Shown here one piece after another: positions 12,001 through 21,792 of a stretch of 33,461 bases of DNA. A model generated the notes under the pieces. That model had not been told where the DNA came from. It was given only the letters and a program-made list of their open reading frames with translations, and did no database searches. This DNA is from Gonium pectorale (Eukaryota; Chlorophyta; Chlorophyceae; Chlamydomonadales; Volvocaceae). Position 1 is the stretch's first letter. Every line of letters begins with the position of its first letter. The translations under genes and the position numbers were made by a program. The stretch covers positions 169,598-203,058 of the forward strand of contig LSYV01000009.1 of NCBI GenBank assembly GCA_001584585.1, in the 5' to 3' direction.

Positions 12001-12989
12001 AAACGGGCCACGCCAGGCTAACGCAGCTGCGTTGCTACCACGCCGCCACCATCCGTCAGACGCGTTTCCTTCTAATCTACTTCCCACCTCTGCCCCAATG
12101 CACGCAGGTTCCCGCCATCGCGATGGAGGAGGCTGCCCCCGTCGCCGTCAGCAAGGCGGCCATGGCGGCGCCCGAGGAGGTCTATCGCCCGGGCACCAAG
12201 GACGGGCGGCCGCAGGCAGAGGGGGAGCTCACACGGTGCGCCAACAAACAGAGAACCGCAGGGCGGGACCAGCGACCGGGGGTGCTTGGCTGGGTCGGGT
12301 CCGGTCTTGTCGGGTCGGAAGATTGTCACGTGCCCAAAACCTTTTCGCCGCCCCAAGCCCATGTGCGGCGACTCCTGGCTCTGACGAAGAACAACCGCAT
12401 AAGCAATAACCAACCCAATCGCTGCGCTGCCTGCCCGCAGGGAGGACCGCAAGCAGCGCCGCGCCCGCAAGAAGCGCGCCCGGAAGAACCGGGAGGAGGC
12501 CAAGGACGCAGAGCTCCGCGCACGGGCTGTGGCGGAGGGAGGCACGGCGGATATTGTCGGGCGCAAGTCGGACAGCAAGGTAATTTAAACCACATACATG
12601 CAGGGGGGAAGAGAGGGCGATTTCAGACGGCAGCAGCCAGGTGTCCATGCGTTCTGCCAGGCTGTCTGCCTGGCATCTTGGGTTGCTTCCGCTCTAATCC
12701 TTCGCTTGAATGTCTGATCTTGTGTTTAACTCCTGCCCCCTCGCCCCTCCGTCCCTAGGTGGTGTCGGGCAAGGGGGTCAAGGTGGCGGAGGGCGCGGGC
12801 GCCTCCAAGCACGGCCGCGCCGACGTGGGCAACAGCTCCGCCGTCTTCGCCAAGCTGGCGGCGGAGCAGGCGGCCGCGGCGGCGGGCGGGGGTGGTGGCG
12901 GCGCCAAGCTGTCCCGCGAGCTCAAGAAGGCGGGCGGCAGCGGTGGCCAGGAGGGAGCCAAGAAGGGCGGGGCGGCGTTCAAGCTGTAA
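6024..12989 (+). CDS. MPP10: U3 snoRNP / SSU processome protein Mpp10
   Basis: Exons: 6024-6074, 6225-6944, 8020-8169, 8466-8754, 8921-9115, 9326-9391, 10057-10314, 10506-10612, 10951-11077, 11402-11604, 11751-11900, 12108-12235, 12441-12579, 12759-12989. All junctions are GT-AG and in frame, giving 937 aa. Mpp10 scaffolds Imp3/Imp4 in the nucleolar complex that processes pre-18S rRNA. Visible family blocks: FDPEQIW (about residue 300), LEDQFFRLSDLE (about 415), LRYKDFF (about 505), ERIAELE...GKSWHLIGE (613-635), LSFKLDALSRFHF (about 745), PAIAMEEAAPVAVS (about 774), then a Lys/Arg-rich tail. Long Asp/Glu tracts (exons 4, 5, 7) are typical of the family. The protein exceeds the usual 590-680 aa because exon 2 adds about 200 Ala/Pro-rich residues with a basic KRRKQ stretch. 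Exon 1 (17 codons) is the least certain; the rest is firm. Partial copies lie at 20494-24129. Confidence 0.93.
6983..7096 (+). repeat. 19-bp minisatellite, six perfect copies, in MPP10 intron 2
   Basis: The unit GCCCTCCCAGAGGGGGCGG is repeated six times without a mismatch. It lies just after the exon 2 donor, within the gene's longest intron (6945-8019). Each unit carries a GC-box-like GGGGCGGG across the junction and short self-complementarity (GCCCTC/GAGGGC-like). Perfect identity suggests recent expansion and likely length polymorphism. Confidence 0.97.
9892..9985 (+). repeat. 9-bp microsatellite (CACAACACA)n in MPP10 intron 6
   Basis: About ten uninterrupted copies of CACAACACA plus a partial one lie in the intron 9392-10056, ending 71 bp before exon 7. 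Because 9 is a multiple of 3 it produces long spurious open frames (Thr-His-Asn one way, Cys-Val the other) that are not genes. Confidence 0.97.
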
Positions 12990-14826
12990 GGCGGTTGGAT
13001 CATCTCCACGGATGGGGAGGGGGCAAACGTCTGGAGGCGGGCGAGGGGTGAGGGGGGAACGACCCCGGGTTGCTAGGCTTCGACGCTGCAGTTGCGTTTT
13101 CTGTCGACGTGGCAACGGAGTTTACCGGATGTACCTTGGCGGCAGCATGGCGCGTCCTGGAGGCGGGGTGGTCTTGTGCGGTGTGGCTGACGGGCTTGAG
13201 GCGGCCGGCGCGCGGCCGCAGCCACAGACGATGGGCGGCCGTCTGCCCGTGCGGCCCACGTTGCACGGCTACGAGGGCCGGCCGGGACTTTGTGCATTCT
13301 CATACAAGTGTCTGGCCCTGGGCAGGGTGTTGTGCAGCGGCGAGTGAGGCACGGTGAGTGGGGCGCGCCCTCGCCTCGAAAAGCATCATGCGGCCAGCGT
13401 CCGGCCGCGTGCTGGGTCGTCGGCCGCTGCGCGTCCTGCTCGGCAGCCGTGGCTGTTGACCTAGCCACGAGCGGCCTTGCACGAAGGAGGGGAAGTCATG
13501 GGAAGAGGATCATGGAGGCTGACAGCCAGCTGGGCTACGGCGGGAACTGGCCGCAACCACAAGGAGATGAAACGGTGGTCCTGCGGTGGGGGGGGCGTGG
13601 ATGGGATTGCACGCGTAGTGCCCATTGGCATCATGAGTGTAGGCTGGTACCGGGACCCCGCTTGCGATGCCTCCATATGGCCGTACTGTTGGTGCTGCGG
13701 TCCTGGCCGCCCCTGGCGGGCAACGGGCGAACGGCCTACTCTGGTACAGATGCCCAGATGCACGATCTCTCGCCATGGCTGGGTGCGCCGCCCTCACGCG
13801 GGCGCCACTCCGTGCCAGTGTGGAGTCCGGAAATGCGCCGTCTCTAAAGATTGATCCTGGAGGTGTCTTGGATGACTGTCGAAGCGCTCCTGGCTGCCGC
13901 CAGTCGGCTCGGTGGGCCGTGGTGGGCGGCATCCAGGGTCTGGCCCGTCAGAATCCACGCGGTCGCTGGAACTGAGCCCTGCCCACCGCACAAGCGTACT
14001 CCGGCCTCTACTCTGCGCGCCTCTGGTGCCTGTATGTCCGCATGTGTGGGTCAGCCGTTCGTTGTTACTCATGAACGGAAGACCCGGCGGGCGCTGCCTT
14101 CGACGGAGTTCCCAATCGCCGGCCAGCGGACGTGCGGTGTGGTACAGACCGGAAAGGCCGACAAATCAGTATAGTCAGGTGCCGTCGGCGCAGGCTGCGC
14201 AGGTAGCGGTCACGGGCACGCAGACATGGCGATGACACATGCAGGCCGTAGCACTCCCTACCCCGAAGTCGGCCGCCGACGGACCGGCAAAAACCGGAGG
14301 GAGGGAAGGGCGTTCGGAAGGGGCTGGCAGGACCGGTACGGCAGCGGTGGCTAAGGGCAAGGGTGGCAGGGAGAAAGGGAGGGGAGGGGATACAACGAGA
14401 CAGCGGCGACGAAGCCAATGGCCTAATAATAAGATGAGTAGGCGGCGGTCTGGCGGGCAGATCGCCACTGCCCGTTGTGGCACATGTGGCCGGGGGGCGG
14501 GGGCAAGGGCGGCCGAGTACTAGCTCAGGTTCCTGGGCCCGGACCCCAACTGGATGCAACATGTGCGCCGTACACTGTGTGGTACGACGATGCAACAGCA
14601 TTTGTCCACGGCAAAGTGGACACGGAGACGAAGTAGACAGGGGTGAGAGGCGACCGAGGGAGCAAGCGGGCCGAGGGAACAAGCGGCCGAGGGGACTTAC
14701 TAAGTCCAACTGCAAATTACCGTTGGGAGGCAAAGGTAGCCGAGCGCACAAATCGCACATAGCATTATGGTGCCTGTAAAGCTGTTAAGATAACCGCAGA
14801 GTCACTCAGTCGGGGCCGCGAGCGCC
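12990..14826. other. Intergenic region, MPP10 3' flank to RAP-2
   Basis: No gene is supported. The first 300 bp (about 13080-13270) resemble the sequence after the MPP10 fragments (24240-24460); both share GGGCGGCCGTCTGCCCGTG. This shows that the duplication continued past the gene. The rest, 13290-14826, has no counterpart in the second unit, where only 250 bp remain. A repeat shared with the insertion in the MPP10 fragment lies at 14065-14165. Confidence 0.55.
14065..14165 (+). repeat. Dispersed repeat related to the insertion at 23697-23974
   Basis: The stretch from gacccggcgggcgctg through ccggccagcgg to cggtgtggtacagaccgg matches, with substitutions and a roughly 33-bp indel, the right half of the insertion inside the MPP10 fragment (about 23865-23970). 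Two unrelated contexts sharing this sequence imply a dispersed element. The alignment was made by eye and its ends are uncertain. Confidence 0.45.
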
Positions 14827-16414
14827 ATGCGGACAGCCCTTGCGGGCGCGCATATCCTCGTCGTAGGACACGCGAGTCGCAGTTATGGCTCGTCGAAGCC
14901 GTCACACATCGTCGCAAGGAGCAGTCGTGGCCACGCCCCCGGCGGAGGCGGAGGGGTAGGCAGGGGCGGGGGCGAAAGCGCACAGCCCCGCCAAAAGGCT
15001 GCCCGAGTTACACCGCGACCTCCGGCCGTTCACAGAGCGCACGGAGGGCTCAATGGCGGCGGCAGAAGCAGCGGTGGCGGCAGAGGTCGTGGCAGGGTTG
15101 TAGGTGGCCGCCAGCTTCCAGGCAGCGGCGAGGGGCACAGCGGGCGGGGGCAGGGGCGCGGTGGGGGTCCGCTGCAGCCGCGCAGTTCCGCCGCCGGAGG
15201 CGGTCAGCAGCGAGGACCTGCGTGGCTGCCCCGACCTGCCTACCCTGGCGGAGTGTGTGGAGGCCAGGGCGCACAGCTGGGATGCCGGGGCCCTATCCGC
15301 CGCCTTCAACATGGCCGCCAAGGTGAGGCAACAACAGCCGCAGCGGCAGGACCCCATGGGCCTCTCGACGTGTTGTATGGCTCTGTTATGCACTAGGGCA
15401 TTCGCATGGCGGCTGAGGCTCCCGGTGTAGCCACAAACCGTAATGAGACAATCATGATGGATTGATGGTGGTGGTGATGGTGAGACACCATCATCACGTC
15501 CCCCTGTGCAGCGCCCGTCTCCATGATTTCCCTCCATGAAAACATGGAACGTATGGCCCCACTGTTTGTCTGGAATAAGCAGCATTGTGCTCTTCCCTAG
15601 CCCTGCGGTAGTCATTCTGGCGGCTTTGGTCCCCTTTCCCCCCCTCCCCCACCCGCAGCATGGTGTGCGGCCCCACGAGCCGCCCCGTGACGAGGACCCC
15701 CAACGCAAGCAGCTGGTCAGCGAGCTCATGAGCGCCCTGGCGGTGCAGTACCTGCCGCTAGTGCCGGAGCTGCGGAGGCCCAAGGACTGCACCATTACAC
15801 TTTGGGCCTGTGCCAAGTCGGACCACTGGGGCGACGGCCTGGCGGCGGCGCTGCTGGCGCGGCTGGCGGCAGGGGACGGGGAGCTGATGCAGCGGGCGGA
15901 GGGACGGAACCTCGGCAACCTGTGGTGGTCGCTGTCGTCTGGGGCGCCTGCGGAGCTGCTGGCCGCCCCGGCTGCGGACACAGCGCTGTGCGTCAGTAGG
16001 CAGCGCCTGCTGCAGCTGGAGCCCGATGAGCTTGCTCCGCAGGTCTGTTCCAACGTACTGATCGCCGCCGCCCGGCTGCAGCGAGGCCCGGAGGCCCTAT
16101 GGGACCACATGACCCGCTGCCTGGCCGATGTGGCGCCGGACGCGAAGTCCCAAGAATTGGCCAACTGCCTTCACTCCTTAGGCAGCCTTGCCGAAGACTG
16201 CGGCCACACGCCCCGCCAACAGGACCTGAAGCGCCTGGAGGCCGAGGTGGGGCTGCGCCTGGAGGGTGGGGCAGCAGGCGGTCCTTCATCTGCAGGCCGG
16301 GGCTTCAACCCGCAGGAGACTTCGAATATGCTGTGGGGTCTCGCCAAGCTGCGCCGCACTGACAGCTCTCTGCTGCGGCCCCTGGCAGAGGCGGCGGGTC
16401 GCACAGCAGTGCAC

Positions 16415-16546
16415 TTCACTGCTCAGAATCTCTCCATCAGCCTGTGGGCGCTGGCGACCCTGGGCTGCAGCAGTGCCGAGTACGGCCCTGCTGTGCGCGC
16501 CTTGATTGGTGCAGCGCGGCGTCTGTTGCAACAGCAGCCAGCTGCT
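16415..16546 (+). repeat. Single 132-bp (44-aa) OPR-like unit in RAP-2
   Basis: The unit starts FTAQNLSISLWALATLGC and is followed 132 bp later by the diverged unit FKAQELSNILLALATL. It is the minimal form of the array that has two units in RAP-A and three in RAP-3. Confidence 0.8.
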
Positions 16547-17790
16547 TTCAAGGCCCAAGAGCTGTCCAACATCTTGTTGGCGCTGGCGACCCTGCAGAAG
16601 CCTATTAATTCGGAGGCGCTGATCGAAGCAGCAGCAGCGGAGTGCCGCCGGCGGGGCTTCCTAGGGTTTACTCCCCAGGCCATCAGCAACGCCGCCTGGG
16701 CGCTGGCCAAGATGCCCCGCAGCGGCCCGGAGCCCTACCCTCAGTGGTGCCAGGGCTGGTACGAGGCGGTGGTGCAGGCGGCCATGCAGCTGGGCTTCGT
16801 GGGGTCTGCGAGGGCCCAGGAATGGTCCAACCTGCTGTACGCGCAGGGCCTGGTGCAGCACCGGCCCCCCGCGGCCCTGCTGATCCTCGCGGTGGAGAGT
16901 ACCATGCTGCGCACAGAGGCTAACGCGCAGGACTGCGCCAACAGCCTTTGGTCCCTGGCGCACCTGTACGGCCGCCTGGAGCTCCTGGATGGGGGCAGCC
17001 GTACGGCCGTGGAGGCGCTGGTGGGGGTGCTGGCAGGGCGGCTGCGGGAGCTGCTGCTGAGGGAGGCGGCTGGTGAGCGGCCGACGGTGCAGGGGCTGTG
17101 CAACGGCCTGTGGGCGCTGGCGGTGATGGGGACCGACGCCCTTGCGCTTTATAGCAGCCTATCCCCGGTCGCTGGTGGATGAGGTTGCTCGGCGCTGGGA
17201 GGCGGAGGGCCGAGGCGGCCTTGAAACCGAGTGTCTGGCACAGCTGTGGCAGGCGCAGCTGGAGCTGACCCTTGGCGCGGTCTGCCCCCCGGGGCTGCGA
17301 CAAGAAGCGGGCGGCAGTGGGCTGCTGGGCTGCGCAAGTTTGCAGCAGGCGGTGCGGAACACTGTAGAGTCCCAGCAGCAAAGCGTCGCAGGCTCGGAGT
17401 TCCAGCAACAGGTGCCCTGGCGGCCCTGCAGCAGGCGGGAAGGCGGCAGCCGTCCGGCCACCTTCCCGTCATCGCCTCGGTCCAGGGGGAGCAGTGGCTG
17501 CCGCAGCTGGGCCGCTCGGTGGATGCGGTGGTAGAGCTGGAGGGCGGCCGGCAGCTGGCGGTGGAGGTGGACGGGCCGAGCCACTTCCTGGCCAACGGCG
17601 AGCACCGGCGGACCAAGGACGGCTCGACGCAGCTGCGGGACCGGCAGCTGGAGCGCGTGTTCGGGCGGGGCAACGTGCTGAGCGTGCCGTACTGGGAGTG
17701 GAGAGCGCTGAGGGGCGGCAAGGTGGCGCAGGAGGAGTACCTGTGCTCGCTGCTGATGCTGGGGTTGGGCGGGAGCAGGGTCGGCATTGA

Positions 17791-17984
17791 GGAGCTGCTC
17801 TCCGTCCAAGGCAGTGAGGCGACCACCGAAGAGCCCGCACCACGTGCCCGGCTGGGGCCTCCCGCCTCCACGCTGCCGGCATTGGGGAGCTGCCATTCCT
17901 TTCAGCCGCTGGCAGTGAGGCCACCACCGAGGCGCCCGCACCACGTGCCGAGCTGCGTTCTTCTCCCGCCTCCACGCTGCTGGC
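17791..17984 (+). repeat. Imperfect tandem duplication in the RAP-2 tail
   Basis: Two units of about 95-100 bp, starting near 17791 and 17886, both carry GGAGCTG, GCAGTGAGGC, CCCGCACCACGTGCC and TCCCGCCTCCACGCTG. The spacing at the shared GCAGTGAGG is 101 bp, not a multiple of three, so the duplication shifts the tail frame. RAP-3 has only one copy at the matching place. Confidence 0.7.
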
Positions 17985-18495
17985 TAGCCCCACGCCTGTG
18001 GACGCGGACCCGGGTGGTGCGGCCAGCGAGCGACGGCATCGGCGGCGGAGGCGGGCGCCCGCAGCTGCGCCGCCACCGCCTCCCGAGGGCGCCGCCGCCA
18101 CGGTCGCCGCCCCCGTCACCCAGGCTGAGGAACAGGGCCGGGGCCCTCCGCAGCCTGCCTGGCTTCTGGCTCCGAGGCAGCGGCTTGGAAGAGCGCCCCT
18201 CCCGCAAGCGCCCGCCTCAGTGCCGCCCGCCGTCCCTCCAGGCAGCGCCGAAATCCCAGGAGGAGGTGCAGCCAGCCAGCCCAGACTGCCGCCGCGGGGA
18301 AAGCGGGCGCAGGAGGACCCGTCTCCGCCGCCCGGGTCGGGTGTCGCCACGGCCTCCGCCGACAGTGCCGCCGAGGCTGGGGGCCAGCCGCGGTCCCGGG
18401 TGCTGGTCCCCCGGCGACGGCCCCGGAGGGCGCTGCTGCCCGCAGCGGGGCTACCGGGCGCACCAGGAGGCGCCGACCTCACGGCTCCTAAGTAG

Positions 18496-20493
18496 CTGGG
18501 TGCTGGCGGGCCGCAAGTGCTGGGATTCGGGCTTGTGCATGTAGCACATAGACTCAACGCAGCATACCGGTGTACCGGTGTAGCCTGCTGAGGGAAGGGC
18601 TTCGCGTCTTCTGGCGCAGGGTCCGTCGGGCAGTGAATGTAATAGGCGACGGCATTGTGGCACACCAGCAGCGGCAGCGGCAGTCGACAGCAGGCACAGA
18701 AGAGGCGGGCGACGCGGCGCCTGCTGAGCAGCCGGGGGCATGGATTCGCTGTTGCGCCCCATGCGGGCAATGGGTGGCGGCCGTCAACGCCGTAGTGAGA
18801 CGCTTGCGGTGCTCCCGGAGGCTCCGACCTCACTCCACGGCTACAAGTAGCTTTCTTGCCTTGTACCCGCCCGCCCGACTGGAAACGTCTCGTCTTCGGA
18901 TGTGTATGGCCAAATGGCCATAGAGGTGGGCTCCCTCTTTCTCTGCAGATTCCTCTCGCTTCTCGGTGCGTGGTGGCGGTTCGCGGCGTGTCGGGTCCCA
19001 GCTCCTGCAGAGTAGAGACCCAACTTCGCTGCTAGCGTGCGGGAAAGCGGTGTGGGGACTGGTGTGAGCTGGTGGCGAGGGAATGGCTCAGTAACGAAAC
19101 GGCGTACGCTGACTTTACGTTGATGTGCACGTGAAGTGGGGAAGGAAGCGTAGGCTGTCATGCAGACGCCGCGCGCTTTGTTCCAAGTCGTTGCTTTGTT
19201 TCGTATGTAGTCTCTTGTCCCCCCCCCTTATCAGCGGTTGCGGTTGTGTCCATTGCGCCTTACATATCGTGGGAGCCTGTGCCCTGATCCAGCTGGTGCG
19301 ACGCACGCACGGGCGATGTTGTAGCGCATTGCAACTGACCGGTGTCTCGTGCCACATTTGGGTCGAGCGTTTCGTGCACCTGCGCACTTCGAAGGCATGT
19401 GACACAGACACGACTTCGACGCACGGCGTTGTGTGTAGGCAGTACGGCGATTCAACTCCCGGACAACCGCCAGCTAAACAGTGTTACTGCGAGCTGCTCC
19501 GACGCCGAATGGCTTGTGGCCCCGCGTACCATGTGTGGCCGCCATGCGTGGTGCATACGGTAGTTACGGCGCCCTTGGGTGGCAGTGTCCGGGTATGGCG
19601 TCGTGGTCCGCCCGTGCCCCTGCCCACCGCACTTCTTTGCACGAGTATATCCCGAGCTTGCAAACGGTGTTAACTTGGGGCGTAACGCTTACGCGTAGTC
19701 CATTGGCTCACACCCGTCTCCTACGCCTCGTCGCTGTCCTGGCTGTCGGAGTTAGTTCATCCCATTGCTACGCCACGTTCCGTCGTCGGGCGTGGGGACC
19801 TACGCCCTTGGGCCGGCTGCAGGCGTGGCAAACGGTGGTGCGGCGGCCGGTGTGGCGATTTCACTTCGCCCTTCGCGCGTCAGTATGCGGCGCGTCCACA
19901 GGGGCGGTTACCGGTAGTGAGGACGCTTTGCGGCCTCGCACGGAAGCGTAGAACGCCCTGTGGTCGTGGCCTGGCACTGCTCAGCACCCTGCCCTGTGCC
20001 AGCCGAGTACTGGCCAGCGCTTGGCTGCGGTGTGGCGCGGTGTTTCGGGCGGCATGGTGTGGCGTGCACAGGCACACACCGTCAGGCGGGTTGTGGGCCC
20101 GGGGTCGGGATCAGCGGCTTTGGCTGACGAGGACCTGGCAGCGCCCGGGTATGGCCGTAGAGGCGGGCTCCCTCTTTCTGTGCAGGTTTCTCTTTTTTCA
20201 AGGGCTTTGACCAAGCGCGCTGTGATGGCGAAGCCACGCATAGGTGGATGCGGCGCCTGGCAGCGGCGGGCATCGGACATGTTGGCCCCGACACGGGTTG
20301 GGCTGTTGTAGGGTTGGGGCCGTGGGCGCAGCTTCGGCGCATGCAATACGGCCAGGGCGTGTGTCACGCGCCATCGACTTGTCCGGTAAAAGCATCATCG
20401 TGGCCGCACCCCGCCCGCGCAAGTCCTGGGGCCGGCGGGTGGCCGTGTCTGCTCCTACTTTCCGCTGGTGAAGCCCGCTGGTGGCCACGAGAC
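18496..20493. other. Intergenic region between RAP-2 and the MPP10 fragments
   Basis: No gene is supported. The first 350 bp look like RAP-2 3' flank. Parts resemble the sequence after RAP-3 (GAGGGAAGGGCT near 18590 and 28637), and near 18825 there is a further faint echo of the tail sequence (CCGACCTCAC..CAAGTAGC). TGTAA, the usual algal poly(A) signal, occurs near 18637. A stretch of about 45 bp (ATAGAGGTGGGCTCCCTCTT near 18920) recurs near 20157. I found no trace of MPP10 exons 1-7 here. Confidence 0.45.
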
Positions 20494-21792
20494 GCGACCG
20501 GGCTCGGGCCGCGGCAAGGCCAAGTCCCGGGCGGAGGGCGCTCTGTCCGTGTCCGCACACGAGCGGCGGCTGGCCAGGATGCAGGTGGGGCGGGGTGTAT
20601 ATCTCGGGGCCGGGACTAGGGCCGGAATCGACGTCTTGGCATGTTGCTGCCTGCGGCGATGGACAGGCCTGTGGCGGCCCAGAGGACGTGCCGGCATCTA
20701 CGTCCTTCCTTCGTAAAGCCCCAACCTGTGCCCCTGGAACTCTTGGCCCAGAATGTAACCCTGTTCGTTTCCCACCGACCGCTTCCGCCTCCCCGCAGGA
20801 GCGCATCGCTGAGCTGGAGGCGGACGCTCTTCGGGGCAAGTCGTGGCACCTGATTGGCGAGGCCACGGCGGGCAGCCGGCCGATCAACAGCGCCCTCGAG
20901 CTGGACATGGACTTCGAGACGACGGGTGCGGCGCAGTGCGGGAGTTCCGGGGTGTGGGCGGGTTGCGGGATGTGGGTCATGCGTGGCGGTGGCATTGAGT
21001 TGCGAAAGGGTGGGGGAGATCCGGGGGTTGCGCCATGATGGGAGGATGCGGAAAGCTCAGAAGACTTCAAGCAGTCTCCTGGTGTTGCACCTGATTGTTC
21101 CTCCCCCCTTCCCTCCGTTGTGCACCGGCCCGCGCCACCCTCACCGGGGCGCACCCCCCGGAGCCTCCACCAGTTGGCAGTCCCACACATTCGCTGGTTC
21201 CCTGAATACAATCCCACCCGCCTTTTCCGCCCGCCCGCCACTCCCGCAGCCAAGCCCGTTCCGGTCCAGACGGACGAGATGACCAACGACCTGGAGGCCC
21301 TCATCCGCAAGCGCATAGCAGACCGGCGCTTCGACGACGTCATCCGCGTCGTGCCGCCGCCCCTGGAACCCAAGAAGAAGGTGCTCGAGCTGGACGACTC
21401 CAAGTCGAAGGCCGGCCTTGGCGAGCTGTACGAGCAGGACTATGTACGGCAGGTGAGGCGTGCCTACATATGTACGAACCGCAGGTACCTCAGGGGCCTG
21501 ACCGTGGGGGGGGGGGATCTGGACCGCTACCCACGTAGCGGCTGACCGATTCTGGGGGCCAACGCAAGTAAGGACGCACCCTGCCCATGTGTACTACAGG
21601 TGGCTGGCGGTACGGCAGAGGACAAGGACGAGAAGCTGCGGGCGGAGGCTCGGGCGCTGTTCAAGGCGCTATCCTTCAAGCTGGATGCGCTGAGCAGGTT
21701 CCACTTTGCACCCAAGCCAGTGGTGGAGGACATGACGGTCCGCAGCGAGGTGGGGCAGTGCGGGCGCCTCGCAACGGCCACGGCCTTTCAAA
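20494..21792 (+). pseudogene. Partial MPP10 copy, unit 1 (exons 8-11)
   Basis: Exon equivalents: truncated exon 8 (about 20494-20584), exon 9 (20799-20925, 127 bp), exon 10 (21250-21452, 203 bp) and exon 11 (21600-21749, 150 bp). The last three keep the exact lengths and GT-AG borders of the real gene. Exons 9-11 with introns 9 and 10 are nearly identical to 10951-11943 (951 against 950 bp from exon 9 start to exon 11 end), with few coding changes such as Thr to Pro in the ETKKK motif. Exon 8 and intron 8 are clearly more diverged. Exon 8's acceptor and all earlier exons are missing, so there is no start codon and no complete Mpp10 can be made. At 21793 homology jumps from intron 11 to intron 8-like sequence. 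Confidence 0.9.

Larger units (their letters stand above)
14827..18495 (+). pseudogene. OPR-like/RAP gene, frameshifted copy (RAP-2)
   Basis: It is homologous over its whole length to RAP-A and RAP-3: exon 1 14827-15322, intron 15323-15658, exon 2 from 15659. Three frame breaks are seen. First, about 15185-15215, a net 2-bp loss separates the ATG (14827) frame from the conserved ARAHSWDAGALSAAF block, whose own frame is closed upstream by TAG at 15101. Second, about 17160, a 1-bp gain ends the repeat region at a TGA (17182). Third, about 17412, a 7-bp loss relative to RAP-A precedes the RAP domain. The domain itself (VEVDGPSHFL, LRDRQLERVFG, VLSVPYWEW; about 17500-17770) is well preserved, so decay is recent or sequencing errors contribute. 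One 548-codon frame, 15536-17182, starts with a true ATG inside the intron and could give a repeat-only protein without RAP. The Pro/Ala/Arg-rich tail ends at 18495. Confidence 0.8.

Noticed and set aside
15466..15498. GTGATGGTG/CACCATCATCAC hairpin in the RAP-2 intron
   Set aside because: Short, low-complexity and in the intron of a pseudogene; no reason to think it is functional.
19125..19673. 182-codon frame between RAP-2 and the MPP10 fragments
   Set aside because: Unbiased codon use with many Cys and Arg, no domain and no splice support. Faint likeness to 29400-29500 was too weak to call a repeat.
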